64,000 bases of DNA from Pseudomonadota bacterium (GCA_039818985.1 JBCBSU010000001.1:2320367-2384366), one strand, 5' to 3'. Counted from the first letter of the stretch, positions 33,595 to 42,822 are shown. A program made the numbers and translations. The notes: generated from the letters alone by a model not told the origin.

Positions 33595-34407
33595 TCAATC
33601 CCCCGTCAGTTTTGGCGCGCGTTTCTCCATCATCGCTGCCACTGCTTCGCGCCGGTCGTCGAGGAAATTGGACACGCTCTCATAGCCTATCGACGCATCC
33701 ATCAACTGCGCCGCCAAGGCGCGCAGCGGGATGTTGGTCACCGTCTTGGTCCAGCGTACTGCCCAGCGCGGATTGGCCAGAATTTTACCCGCAATCTCGT
33801 CCACCTTAGTGTCAATCGCGTCCGTCGGCAGCGCATAGTTGATCAAGCCCAGCGCCTGTGCTTCGGATGCGCTCAGCATATCGCCGGTCATCAGCAATTC
33901 CTTGGCCTTGGCATAGCCGATAAGCTGCGGCCAGATCAGCGCGCCGCCATCACCCGCGACCAACCCCACTTTGACATGCGGGTCACCGATCACAGCATTT
34001 TCATCGGCAATGATGACATCGCACAACAAGGCAATCGTCGCCCCCAGTCCCGCCGCAGCGCCATTCAGGCGGCAGATGATCGGCTTTTCCATCTCCAAAA
34101 TGCCCGAGACAATGCGTTTGGCGTCCCAGGCGATGCCGCGAAATTTGGCCGGGTCGGAAATCTGCTCTTCAAACCAGTCAAAATCGCCACCAGCGCAAAA
34201 GGCACGGCCCTTGGCGGAAAGGATGATCAGATCGCTGTCGCTGTCACGCTGCAGATCGGTGAACACCGTCGCCAGCTCATCGTGCATCGCGGCATCGACG
34301 CCATTGACCGGATGATCCGAGGTGATGAAGGCTTTGAGTATCCGGCCATCACGTTCAAAGGTGAAGCGGCTGTAGTGGGTGTCTTCAATGCGGAATTCTG
34401 CACCCAT
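33595..34407 (-). CDS. Enoyl-CoA hydratase/isomerase family protein
   Basis: 270 residues from ATG 34407, which overlaps the stop of the MDR gene. Crotonase fold: oxyanion strand GRAFCAGGDFDWF and the second motif NGAAAGLGATIALLCDVIIA followed by GDPHVKVGLVAGDGG, where one of the two hydratase glutamates is replaced (the position holds Asp/Gly residues). Activity may be hydration, isomerisation or another crotonase reaction. Works with the acyl-CoA dehydrogenase downstream. Confidence 0.9.
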   Translation of the reverse strand: MGAEFRIEDTHYSRFTFERDGRILKAFITSDHPVNGVDAAMHDELATVFTDLQRDSDSDLIILSAKGRAFCAGGDFDWFEEQISDPAKFRGIAWDAKRIVSGILEMEKPIICRLNGAAAGLGATIALLCDVIIADENAVIGDPHVKVGLVAGDGGALIWPQLIGYAKAKELLMTGDMLSASEAQALGLINYALPTDAIDTKVDEIAGKILANPRWAVRWTKTVTNIPLRALAAQLMDASIGYESVSNFLDDRREAVAAMMEKRAPKLTGD

Positions 34408-35426
34408 CACTCTTCCCCGACTTTGACGACACGGCGGCCAAAATTCTCGCCGCGGAACAGGCCACAAAAGGCTTCAGGCATCGCGTCCAGCCCTTCAAAG
34501 CGCTCTTCTTTGAGCTTGAGCGCGCCCTTGGCGATCATTCCCGCCATGGTTTGTAATGCTTCGGGAAACATCTTGGCGTGATAGAACACCACCAGCCCGC
34601 GCATCATGATCTGATGGGTGATAAACGGTGTGGTAGTGCGGATGCCGGGCCGGTCTTCCAGCGCCAGCGAATAGTCGGCCACCTGTCCCGCGACGCAGAT
34701 ACGGCCATTCAGCTTCATCTTGGGCAGCACCCTCTCGATCATGGCATTGCCGACATTGTCGTAGAGCAGGTCGATACCATCGGGCATGGCTTCGGAGATC
34801 GCGGCGTCGAGATCGTCGACTGTCTTGTAATTGATCACCGCATCGAACCCGGCCTCGTCTTTCAGCCAGGCGCATTTCTGATCGCTGCCGGCGATGCCGA
34901 CCACTTTTGACGCACCCCAAGCCTTGGCCAATTGCCCGGCGGTCGCACCGACTGGCCCGGCGGCGGATGTCACCAGCACCGCATCGCCTTCGCGAAATTG
35001 CGCGGTTTCCTTCAACCCGCACCAAGCGGTCAGACCCGGCACGCCCAAAACGCCAATCCAGTAAGACAGCGGCAATCCGGGATAGACCGGGCCGATAAAG
35101 CCCTTGCCATTCTGGATACTGTGGCTGCGCCAGCCACCGGCGAAAAACACCTGTTGGCCCTCTTTCCAGTCGGCATGTCTGCTCTCCTCGATCACGCCGA
35201 CCGAGAAACCATCCATCGGCGCGCCAATCTTCTGCGCCGCGGAATAAGTATCGCTGCCCGACAGGCGCGAGCGGGTGCCCGGATCGACCGAGTTAAACAC
35301 ATGGCGGACGCGGAACTGGCCTTCTTCGGGGATCGGCAAAGGCGCTTCCTCAACCCGGAAATCTTCCGGCACCGGCAGCCCCTCACAATAGCGCGCCAGT
35401 ACCACATAGCGCATCATATCAGCCAT
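34407..35426 (-). CDS. NADP-dependent MDR-family oxidoreductase (curcumin/prostaglandin reductase-like)
   Basis: 339 residues. Zinc-free medium-chain reductase of the CurA/leukotriene B4 dehydrogenase type: RHVFNSVDPGTRSRLSG, GVLGVPGLTAWCGLKE, the nucleotide motif SAAGPVGATAGQLAKAWG and LYDNVGNAMIERVLPKMK. Such enzymes reduce the double bond of enones. First gene of the minus-strand catabolic set. Confidence 0.92.
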   Translation of the reverse strand: MADMMRYVVLARYCEGLPVPEDFRVEEAPLPIPEEGQFRVRHVFNSVDPGTRSRLSGSDTYSAAQKIGAPMDGFSVGVIEESRHADWKEGQQVFFAGGWRSHSIQNGKGFIGPVYPGLPLSYWIGVLGVPGLTAWCGLKETAQFREGDAVLVTSAAGPVGATAGQLAKAWGASKVVGIAGSDQKCAWLKDEAGFDAVINYKTVDDLDAAISEAMPDGIDLLYDNVGNAMIERVLPKMKLNGRICVAGQVADYSLALEDRPGIRTTTPFITHQIMMRGLVVFYHAKMFPEALQTMAGMIAKGALKLKEERFEGLDAMPEAFCGLFRGENFGRRVVKVGEE

Positions 35427-35534
35427 TTATTCCTCCCGATTATGCTCTGTCGGCGACCAGACCATGAAGCCCCGATTCAGTCAACCAGCCCGCATACGCT
35501 GTGATGAAGAATTGCGATTTGCCGACAGGCATTT

Positions 35535-37085
35535 ATGCTGCGCGGCATGATGGTCTCGCGTTTCCTGTTGCTGCTGGCTCTCGTGCTGACGGGCTGCACC
35601 AAAGCGTCGCAACAGGACAGCGCTACCGGCACCGGGCCGGACACGCTGGTGCGGCTTTCCGATGCCGAGATACGCGGGCTTGACCCGCAGAAATATTCCG
35701 ATCTCGCCAGCCTGCGCGTGGCGCGCGACCAGTTTGACGGGCTGACCCGTTATAATGGCGCAGGTGAAGCCGTAGCCGCCATCGCCCGTGATTGGACGGT
35801 CAGCAAGGACGGCAAGCTCTGGCAATTCCGTCTGGTCGATACTGCCCTCTTTTCCGATGGCACCGCGATTACCGCGCCGCTGTTCGCGAAGCTGTGGCAA
35901 AGGCTCAACGATACGGCCACCGCCTCGCCGCACAGGGAATTGTTCCGCGCTATTGCGAATATCACTGCCGAAGACGCGCAGACGGTGCGTATCACCCTTG
36001 CCCATCCCTTCCCCGAGCTGCCCTCGCTGCTGGCGCATCCGGCAATGGCGGCGCTGCCGATGCACCTGATCGAGACGCGCGGCGATGGCTGGACCGCGAT
36101 GCGGCCTCTGGTCACCAGCGGCGCTTATCGGCTGACCCGCTGGCGGCTCAATGATGCAGCGGCGCTGGAGCGTAACCCGCAATGGCATGCCACCACACCG
36201 CCCGTAGCACGAGTGATCTGGAAACCGATGGACGACAAGCTCGCGGGGATGCGGCTGGTGCTCAGCGGCGCCGCCGATATTGCGCACAGCTATCCCGATA
36301 ACCGCCACCGCTGGTTGCAGCACAATCATCCCGAATATCTGCGCAGCAGTGATTATCTCGGCACTTATTATTTTGCCTTCAACACACGGCGACCACCATT
36401 TGATAATGCCGATGTGCGGCGGGCGCTGTCGATGACGGTCGACCGCGCCTTTCTCAGCCGCACCCTGCAGCCCTTTGGCAACCACCCGGCCTGTGGCGTG
36501 GTGCCACCGGCATTGCTGGAAAACGCCGCCAATGGCTGCAGCCTGACCCCGGAAAAACGCGAAACCGCACGGCGCCTGCTCGTCGGTGCCGGCTATGATG
36601 AAGCCAATCCGCTGCGTTTCACCATGCGCATCAATTCAGCACGCGAGCATAGCCGTGTCGCGGTAGCGCTGGCAGCGATGTGGCGCGCACTACCGGTAGA
36701 AGCACAGATTCTCAACAGCGAGGCAACGCTGCATTTCGCCAGCCTGCGGCGCGGCGATTTCGATCTGGCGCGCTCGGGCTGGATTGCCGACCTGCCGACT
36801 GCTGACAATTTCCTCGCGGTGCATCGTTCCGATGCCGGCAGTGTCAATTATAGCGGCTATGCCAGCAGCGACTATGATGCGCTCCTCGACAATGCCAGTG
36901 CATCAGCCGATGGACGCGATGCACTGCTTGCCAAGGCCGATGCCCTGATTGCACGCGATGCGCCGGTGTTGCCGCTCTATTTCTACCGCGCCAGTGCTCT
37001 TGTCTCGCCAAGGATAGTCGGCTGGCAGGACAATGTTCTCAACATTCATCCCAGCGCCACTCTGTCGCTGACAGACAAAGAATGA
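35535..37085 (+). CDS. Solute-binding lipoprotein, family 5 (peptide/nickel type)
   Basis: 516 residues. Lipoprotein signal VSRFLLLLALVLTGC (lipobox LTGC). The bacterial extracellular solute-binding protein family 5 fold is visible: an N-terminal DAEIRGLDPQKYSD with REQFDGLTR-like segment, ARDWTVSKDGKLWQFRLVD, NADVRRALSMTVDR and a C-terminal LPLYFYRASALVSPRIVG. It is followed within 13 bases by a second protein of the same family but no permease or ATPase gene is nearby. A second ATG at 35547 could also be used. Ligand unknown, probably a peptide. Confidence 0.9.
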   Translation: MLRGMMVSRFLLLLALVLTGCTKASQQDSATGTGPDTLVRLSDAEIRGLDPQKYSDLASLRVARDQFDGLTRYNGAGEAVAAIARDWTVSKDGKLWQFRLVDTALFSDGTAITAPLFAKLWQRLNDTATASPHRELFRAIANITAEDAQTVRITLAHPFPELPSLLAHPAMAALPMHLIETRGDGWTAMRPLVTSGAYRLTRWRLNDAAALERNPQWHATTPPVARVIWKPMDDKLAGMRLVLSGAADIAHSYPDNRHRWLQHNHPEYLRSSDYLGTYYFAFNTRRPPFDNADVRRALSMTVDRAFLSRTLQPFGNHPACGVVPPALLENAANGCSLTPEKRETARRLLVGAGYDEANPLRFTMRINSAREHSRVAVALAAMWRALPVEAQILNSEATLHFASLRRGDFDLARSGWIADLPTADNFLAVHRSDAGSVNYSGYASSDYDALLDNASASADGRDALLAKADALIARDAPVLPLYFYRASALVSPRIVGWQDNVLNIHPSATLSLTDKE

Positions 37086-37098
37086 CATAGAAACAGTC

Positions 37099-38574
37099 GT
37101 GAAACCGCCTGTAACCCTGATCCCGATTCTCCTGACCGCGCTTCTCGGTGTGATGCTGGCTGGCTGTGGCCAGGCCGATAACCGCACCATCACCGTATCG
37201 GTGATCGATAGCGGCGACGATATTTTGCAGATCGGCCGGATGAATCTTGGCCCCGCCAGCCGTCAGATGCGCATGGACCTGGCCCAAGGCCTTGTCCGTT
37301 ATGATGCCGAGGGTCAGATTGTTCCCGGTCTCGCCCAGCGCTGGGTCGTTACCGATGACGGGCTGAGCTATATTTTCCGGATCGAGGATCGCGACTGGTC
37401 GAATGGCCGCAAGGTAACAGCGCAGGCGGTTGCCCGCGGCCTTAACGAGCGGATAGAGATTGAGCGCGGCGGCCGCTTTGCTGCAGAAATGGCCAAGGTG
37501 CGCGACGTGCTGGCACGCACACGGCAGGTGGTCGAGGTGCGGCTCGAATCACCATCGCCCAATTTCCTCAACATATTGGCGCTGCCGGAAATGGGGGTCC
37601 GCACCGATGGCCTGGGAACCGGCCCGTTGCTGGTGGAGACCGAAGCAGAACGGAAGATCACGCTGGAGGCAATGCCACAGGACCTGGCGATGCTGGCCGA
37701 AGAGGATGCGGAGGAAAAGCGCCGGATCATCTTCACCGCCGACCGTGCGGCGCTGGCGATACAACGCTTCCGCAACAGCGAAAGCGATATCGTTCTCGGC
37801 GGACGGTTCCAACACCTGCCGCTGGTCAATGTTTCAGGCATTGCGCGCAGCCGCTTGCGGCTCGATCCGGTCGCGGGGCTTTTCGGGCTGGTGTTCGTCA
37901 GCAATGACGGCTTTCTGAGCGACCCGGCCCGGCGCGAAGCGCTGGCCATGGCGATCGACAGGAGCGATCTTTTTTCCGGCCTGCAATTGACCGAATGGAC
38001 CTCGACCACCCGGCTGATCCCGCAAAATATTACGGACTATGCGCCCAATGTCGCCGATCGCTGGACCGATATGTCGATCGCCGCGCGGCGCGAACAGGCA
38101 CGGCTGCGGGTGCTGGTGTGGGAGCAGGCCAATGGACCATTGCCGCCCTTGCGCATTGCCATGCCGTCGGGCCCCGGGGCACGCTATCTGATGGCGCGGC
38201 TGCGCGCCGACTGGCGCCTGATCGGCATCCGCGCCGAAAGCGTGCCCCTCAACGCCGATGCCGATCTCAGACTGATCGACGAGATCGCGCCTTATGGCGG
38301 CGCTGAATGGTATCTCGCCCGCCTGTCCTGTGTCCATGTACCGATTTGCGATGAGGAGGCCGACTTTGTGTTGCAGGATGCCCGCGCCGCCTATGACCGC
38401 AACCAGCGCGCCGCCGGAATAGCCCGTGCCGAAACACTGATGACGCTGCACAACAGCTATATTCCGCTCGGCCTGCCGCTGCGCTGGGCCTTGGTGCGCG
38501 GCGATATTACCGGCTATGCCGAGAGTGCAACCGGGCTGCATCCCTTGTCGGAACTGCTCACAGACCCCATTTAG
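37099..38574 (+). CDS. Second solute-binding lipoprotein, family 5
   Basis: 491 residues, start GTG at 37099. Signal with lipobox LAGC (GVMLAGCGQADN). Family-5 features are weaker than in its neighbour: LAQGLVRYDAEGQIVPGLAQ, RWVVTDDGLSYIFRIEDRDW, and RREALAMAIDRSDLFSG. It differs strongly from the 35535 protein, so this is an old duplication or a heterologous pair. Co-transcribed with it. Confidence 0.85.
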   Translation: MKPPVTLIPILLTALLGVMLAGCGQADNRTITVSVIDSGDDILQIGRMNLGPASRQMRMDLAQGLVRYDAEGQIVPGLAQRWVVTDDGLSYIFRIEDRDWSNGRKVTAQAVARGLNERIEIERGGRFAAEMAKVRDVLARTRQVVEVRLESPSPNFLNILALPEMGVRTDGLGTGPLLVETEAERKITLEAMPQDLAMLAEEDAEEKRRIIFTADRAALAIQRFRNSESDIVLGGRFQHLPLVNVSGIARSRLRLDPVAGLFGLVFVSNDGFLSDPARREALAMAIDRSDLFSGLQLTEWTSTTRLIPQNITDYAPNVADRWTDMSIAARREQARLRVLVWEQANGPLPPLRIAMPSGPGARYLMARLRADWRLIGIRAESVPLNADADLRLIDEIAPYGGAEWYLARLSCVHVPICDEEADFVLQDARAAYDRNQRAAGIARAETLMTLHNSYIPLGLPLRWALVRGDITGYAESATGLHPLSELLTDPI

Positions 38575-38629
38575 GTTGAGCATAGCGAAAAAATGCAGCG
38601 GCAAGGGAGCGACTGCAAGAGGATAGATT

Positions 38630-39088
38630 ATGGCGACCCGCCAAGACCAGCGATTTGACAGTTCCACCCGCTTTGGTGCGGAGCAGAAGGACTTTGTGCG
38701 CTCCGCGCTGAACAACCTGCCCACCGACCCGCAAGCCGTGCGCCAGCGGGTCGAGGTGATGGAACATCTGCTTGAGCGCAGCCTTGTCATTCCCGGTACC
38801 CGAACACCTGTCGGGCTCGACTCGGTCATCGGGCTGATCCCCGTGATCGGTGATATCATCACCGCCGCCATGGGCATGTACATCGTCTGGGAAGCACGTA
38901 ATCTGGGCATGTCGAAATTCCAGCTGGCGCGCATGACCGGCAATGTCGGCATCGACGCGCTGCTCGGTGCGGTGCCGCTGGTCGGCGATGTGTTCGACTT
39001 TTTCTGGCGCTCGAACAGCAAGAATCTGAAGATTATCCGCAAGCATCTCGACAAGCATCATCCCGAGACGCGAGTTATTGAGGGCTAA
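38630..39088 (+). CDS. DUF4112 membrane protein
   Basis: 152 residues. Conserved DUF4112 core: LVIPGTRTPVGLDSVIGLIP, then VIGDIITAAMGMYIVWEA and GNVGIDALLGAVPLVGDVFD, giving two membrane-associated hairpins, and a basic tail after FFWRSNSKNLKI. Function unknown. Follows the second solute-binding protein in the same direction after 55 bases. Confidence 0.9.
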   Translation: MATRQDQRFDSSTRFGAEQKDFVRSALNNLPTDPQAVRQRVEVMEHLLERSLVIPGTRTPVGLDSVIGLIPVIGDIITAAMGMYIVWEARNLGMSKFQLARMTGNVGIDALLGAVPLVGDVFDFFWRSNSKNLKIIRKHLDKHHPETRVIEG

Positions 39089-39109
39089 GGCAGCAACCGC
39101 AGATACGGC

Positions 39110-39949
39110 ATGCCCCTATTGCGTAATCAAATGGGCCAGGTGCGACTTTTGTGGCGTCTTGCCGGCTTTGCAGTTCTCTTCGGCCTCCTTGTTTCTCCGC
39201 TACTTCTGCTTGATAGCGCTTTGCTCCAATTCGCCATTGGCGCAATATTACTGACTATTCTTCTCAGCCTCTGGGGCCGCAGGATCGAACACAGGAAGCT
39301 GGCAGACTATGGCTTGAGCGCGGATACTTCCATGGCTGGTGAACTGTGTATCGGCGCCGCACTCGCAGGTGGAGCTGTAGCTATCATCTTTCTTCTGACG
39401 CATGGCTTAGGATTTGCCGGCTCTGCAGAATATGATCCTGCCGCTCTGTTGACCGCAGGTTTCTGGCTGTTCCTCGTTAAAGCGCTGTTGGTTGGCTATT
39501 GGGAGGAAGTACTTTTTCGGGGCTATCTGTTCGTCAATATTCGTGACAGCGCAGCCACCAGCTTTGGTCCTAGGCAAGGAAAGATGATCGCAGTGCTGAT
39601 TACCTCGCTGCTGTTCGGTTTGGCACATGCTGGAACCAGCAGTTTTTCCTGGTCAGCTCTCGCCATATTGAGCTTTAACGGCGTTGTCTTCTGTGTGCCT
39701 ATGCTTGTGACTGGCCGTTTGGGTCTTTCCATAGGGATGCATGCCGCCTGGAATTTTTCGCAGAGTAAAGTCTTTGGTTTTGCCATGAGCGGCAACCCTT
39801 CTGCAGGCTCGGTGCTGCGCGCTGAAATGACGGGTCCAGACTTGTGGACGGGCGGCAATTATGGTCCCGAAGCCGGACTGGCCGGTATTATGGGGCTGCT
39901 GGTCTTGCTGATAGCCGTCTATGGCGTTGCCGTCAGGCGGCTAGCATGA
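39110..39949 (+). CDS. CPBP-family intramembrane metalloprotease (CAAX protease-like)
   Basis: 279 residues, about eight hydrophobic helices. The three catalytic motifs of this family are present: EEVLFRGYLF (EExxxR), LLFGLAH and GMHAAWNFSQS. Such proteins cleave membrane peptides or act in self-immunity and stress. ATG 39110 lies 21 bases after the DUF4112 stop, so they are probably one transcript. Its 3' end overlaps the convergent bchJ by 17 bases. Confidence 0.9.
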   Translation: MPLLRNQMGQVRLLWRLAGFAVLFGLLVSPLLLLDSALLQFAIGAILLTILLSLWGRRIEHRKLADYGLSADTSMAGELCIGAALAGGAVAIIFLLTHGLGFAGSAEYDPAALLTAGFWLFLVKALLVGYWEEVLFRGYLFVNIRDSAATSFGPRQGKMIAVLITSLLFGLAHAGTSSFSWSALAILSFNGVVFCVPMLVTGRLGLSIGMHAAWNFSQSKVFGFAMSGNPSAGSVLRAEMTGPDLWTGGNYGPEAGLAGIMGLLVLLIAVYGVAVRRLA

Positions 39950-40514
39950 TTTGGAATGTGCAGCGCGGATCGCCCGCGGCACAGCAGGTGGTTTCTGTCA
40001 CCCGGATATGCGGGCTGACCAGTTCCTGAAATAGCGTTTCAAACACAGCCGCGTGCCAGTGACAGGCAGGAGCATAAGTTCGCAGCCCTTTGGCGAACGG
40101 GTTATCCTCAAGCGTAAAAACCAATGGCCACCAGCTTTGCACCGCAAATGTGCCTGATCCGGCAAAAGTCCAAGCGTTCTTGGCTATCGCTTTGGCCAAA
40201 AGCCTAGCCGCAACAGGTGCGGGAAGAAGGCGCAGCAGTTTTTGCGCAAAGCCGGGAATACGGTTTTCGATGATATAGGCCCCAGTCCTCGCACCCGCCT
40301 CACGCGATATGTCATCGGCCATATCCGGCAAGGCGCGGATCATATGGTGATGCAGGGCAATCACCGGGTCTTCATCGATCAGCCCGGTCATATCGGGCAG
40401 GCGCTTGATGCCCGACTGGCGCAGCAGCCGCGTCACCATCTCACCGCCACAACGCCGCTCTATCGGCTCGATCAGCTGCGTCAGGGCATTGGGGCCGATC
40501 TGTGCGCCGTGCAT
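39933..40514 (-). CDS. bchJ: BchJ-type V4R domain protein of bacteriochlorophyll synthesis
   Basis: 193 residues. The C-terminal part is a V4R (4-vinyl reductase) domain with the Cys-rich ending ETTCCAAGDPRCTFQI; the N-terminus MHGAQIGPNALTQLIEPIER is the usual BchJ opening. BchJ was first named a vinyl reductase; later work makes it more likely an accessory protein for Mg-protoporphyrin handling. It is 9 bases downstream of bchE on the same strand, the same gene order as in Rhodobacter photosynthesis clusters. No other bch, puf or crt gene is in this window. Confidence 0.88.
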   Translation of the reverse strand: MHGAQIGPNALTQLIEPIERRCGGEMVTRLLRQSGIKRLPDMTGLIDEDPVIALHHHMIRALPDMADDISREAGARTGAYIIENRIPGFAQKLLRLLPAPVAARLLAKAIAKNAWTFAGSGTFAVQSWWPLVFTLEDNPFAKGLRTYAPACHWHAAVFETLFQELVSPHIRVTETTCCAAGDPRCTFQIMLAA

Positions 40515-40523
40515 CGTCCGATC

Positions 40524-42209
40524 CTACTCGTCCTGGGCCATTTGTTCGGTACCGCCGCCACAGGCCATGATAGTGTCGGGCACCCGCTCGCCAGACGCTT
40601 TGGCTTTATCGCGTTCGGCATTGCGCTCGGCCGCCCTTGCCTTGGTCTGCGCACGCACTGCCTCACGGCGCTCGGCCGCTTTACGCGCACGGTCAGCGGT
40701 GGCTTCCCAGTCATCAAGCTGCGCCTCGGCGATGGTGCGCGTCTCGTCAAAGTCGAAATGCACCTTGTCCTTGGTCTGCGGCCCCCAATAGCCCGCCTTG
40801 CCGAGATCATAAAAGGTGCGGCTGACCCCGGCCTTGAGGAACGCCTTGAGGCATCCCAGCAGATAGCGCCGCCGGAAACCCGTGCCGCGCCAGGGATAGT
40901 GGAACAGCGCCTTGCGCATATAGAAGCGGCGATAATTCTTCATCACGCCATTGAGCAACTCACCCCGGGTCAGCGCTTCGGGCTTCATAATCGGGGTGAC
41001 GAAATTATACTTGGAAAAGTCGAACACTTCGACCTGGTCCTTGATCTCCTGGAATAAAGGCGTGAACGGCCAGGGGGTATACATCGCCCAATTGGCGAGG
41101 TCTGGCTGCCAGTCCCATGCCATCTGGAATGTCTGTTCCAGCGTCTCCTCGGTTTCATTATCCAGGCCGACGATAAACTGCGCCTCAACAAAAATATCCG
41201 CCTCACGCAGCAGCCGGATCGCCTCTTTGTTTTCCTCAACCTTGGTTTCCTTGTTGAATTGGTCGAGCTTCAACTGCGCCGCCGCTTCGGTGCCGAGCGA
41301 GACATGCACCAGCCCCGCCTCGCGATAAAAAGGCAGCAATTCCTTGTCACGCATAATATCGGTGACGCGGGTGTTGATACCCCATTTCACCTTCTCATTC
41401 AGGCCGCGATCAATCAGCTCCTGACAGAATTGGATAAACTTCTTCTTGTTGATCGTCGGTTCCTCATCGGCGAGGATGAAGAAGCCGACATCATGTTCCT
41501 CAACCAGATTCTGGATTTCATCAGCGACCTTTTTCGGGTCGCGCACCCGATAATCGCGCCAGAATTTCCATTGCGAGCAGAAGGAACAGGTGAAAGGACA
41601 CCCCCGCGCCATATTGGGGATGGCGACTTTGGTGCCGAGCGGTACATAGATATATTTGTCCCATTCGAGCAGCGACCAATCGGGTGACAGGCCATCAATA
41701 TCCTTGACCGTCGATGCCGCGCGGGTGGCGACGATCTTGTCACCATCGATAAAGGCGAGGCCGGGGATTTTATGCTGGTCCATCGGCCAGCGACCTGCTT
41801 CCAGCGTCTTCATCAGATTGACGATAATCTCCTCGCCCTCACCGCGAACGATAACATCGACCCAGGGCGCTTCGGAGAGCACCTGCTTGTACATGAAGGT
41901 GGCATGCACCCCGCCCAACACCCGCAGCGCTTGCGGCGCCATTTCGCGGGCAATGTCGAGCACATTTTCGGCAGCATAGATGGACGGCGTAATCGCGGTG
42001 ACGCCGACCACATCGGGCTGGATGTCATCAATCCGCGTCCGCAATTCCTCGTCATCCAGATCATTGGTCATGGCATCGATGAAATGGATATCGTCAAAGC
42101 CATGCTTTTTCAGCGCACCGGAGAGATAGGCCACCCAGGCGGGCGGCCAATTGCCCGCAATCTCTGCCCCGCCGCTGTGATAATTCGGGTGAACAAAGAG
42201 AATCCGCAT
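40524..42209 (-). CDS. bchE: Anaerobic Mg-protoporphyrin IX monomethyl ester cyclase BchE
   Basis: 561 residues. Oxygen-independent formation of the fifth (isocyclic) ring of bacteriochlorophyll. N-terminal cobalamin-binding-type domain ([51 protein letters not shown]), then radical SAM core with the cluster motif [20 protein letters not shown], and the BchE-specific C-terminal region [20 protein letters not shown]. The ATG at 42209 follows a perfect AGGAGGT (42223-42217) at 7-base spacing. The 83-base leader region carries sites for redox regulators (see 42227-42277). Length is close to Rhodobacter BchE. Confidence 0.95.
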   Translation of the reverse strand: MRILFVHPNYHSGGAEIAGNWPPAWVAYLSGALKKHGFDDIHFIDAMTNDLDDEELRTRIDDIQPDVVGVTAITPSIYAAENVLDIAREMAPQALRVLGGVHATFMYKQVLSEAPWVDVIVRGEGEEIIVNLMKTLEAGRWPMDQHKIPGLAFIDGDKIVATRAASTVKDIDGLSPDWSLLEWDKYIYVPLGTKVAIPNMARGCPFTCSFCSQWKFWRDYRVRDPKKVADEIQNLVEEHDVGFFILADEEPTINKKKFIQFCQELIDRGLNEKVKWGINTRVTDIMRDKELLPFYREAGLVHVSLGTEAAAQLKLDQFNKETKVEENKEAIRLLREADIFVEAQFIVGLDNETEETLEQTFQMAWDWQPDLANWAMYTPWPFTPLFQEIKDQVEVFDFSKYNFVTPIMKPEALTRGELLNGVMKNYRRFYMRKALFHYPWRGTGFRRRYLLGCLKAFLKAGVSRTFYDLGKAGYWGPQTKDKVHFDFDETRTIAEAQLDDWEATADRARKAAERREAVRAQTKARAAERNAERDKAKASGERVPDTIMACGGGTEQMAQDE

Positions 42210-42226
42210 GGCTATTACCTCCTATA

Positions 42227-42277
42227 TGTCAAGGATGGGTAACAGCGAGTCTGTCAGGCTACATTGACGTGGATCAA
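42227..42277 (-). promoter_or_regulatory. bchE control region: tandem PpsR/CrtJ-like palindromes and an FNR-like box
   Basis: Site 1 is TGTCA-N8-TAACA (42227-42244) and site 2 TGTCA-N8-TGACG (42252-42269), each one base from the TGTCA-N8-TGACA form of the TGT-N12-ACA palindrome bound by the photosynthesis repressor; they are 7 bases apart, as in known cooperative CrtJ promoters. Overlapping site 2 is TTGAC-GTGG-ATCAA (42264-42277), a perfect match to the FNR/FnrL consensus TTGAY-N4-RTCAA. If transcription starts near 42230, the FNR box is centred near -41. Regulatory function is inference from these matches. Confidence 0.7.
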
Positions 42278-42292
42278 AGCCACCGTGCCGCC

Positions 42293-42739
42293 TCAGCCAT
42301 AGCTCGGGTCCATTCCCGCGCCATGCTCGGCCAGCCAGGCCAGCCCCTGCTGCACATCGATTTCCGCCGGGTCATACATATCGCTCATCGCGATCAGCAT
42401 ATCGCCGTCGAACTGCCAGATGGATTTGGCCGAAAAGCTGAGCACCGGCAGGTCACCCTTGCGGTAGACACCGACAGCGCGGCCGGTAATCACCGAGGGT
42501 GGATATTCGCGAATGCCGATGCCATGCCATTGGCGTTCATCAAAATGCCGGTCAAAATTGCGTATCGAGCTGGCGAAACCATCAATCACTTTCTGCCGTC
42601 CCTGCAAATGGCAGGGATAGGCGGCACCACTCACCGAATAGGTCACATTTTCCGCAAGAAACGGCTCCAGTCGCTGCCATTGATCATCCGCACAGCATTG
42701 GTCAAAAGCGGCAATCCATTCTCTCCAGCGTTCAATCAT
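42293..42739 (-). CDS. NTF2-like (SnoaL-type) protein
   Basis: 148 residues with the cone-shaped NTF2 fold pattern: MIERWREWIAAFDQCCADDQ, FLAENVTYSVSGAAYPCHLQ, GRQKVIDGFASSIRNFDRHF and a beta-rich second half (AKSIWQFDGDMLIAMSDMYD). Members serve as small isomerases, hydrolases or ligand binders. It is divergent from the XRE regulator at 42823, and the shared promoter contains a perfect palindrome, so it is the likely target of that regulator. Confidence 0.82.
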   Translation of the reverse strand: MIERWREWIAAFDQCCADDQWQRLEPFLAENVTYSVSGAAYPCHLQGRQKVIDGFASSIRNFDRHFDERQWHGIGIREYPPSVITGRAVGVYRKGDLPVLSFSAKSIWQFDGDMLIAMSDMYDPAEIDVQQGLAWLAEHGAGMDPSYG

Positions 42740-42781
42740 CTCGGGTCTCCTCTGTCATGTGAGGCTCAAAATGTACGGCGA

Positions 42782-42802
42782 AGGTAATTGATACAATTAC
42801 CT
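42782..42802. promoter_or_regulatory. Perfect palindromic operator candidate between the NTF2-like gene and the XRE regulator
   Basis: AGGTAATTG-ATA-CAATTACCT, 9-bp perfect arms around 3 bases, lying 20 bases before the regulator ATG and 43 bases before the NTF2-like ATG. Position and symmetry fit binding by the dimeric XRE protein encoded next to it. Confidence 0.65.
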
Positions 42803-42822
42803 CAATGTTATAAAAAGCGGGT

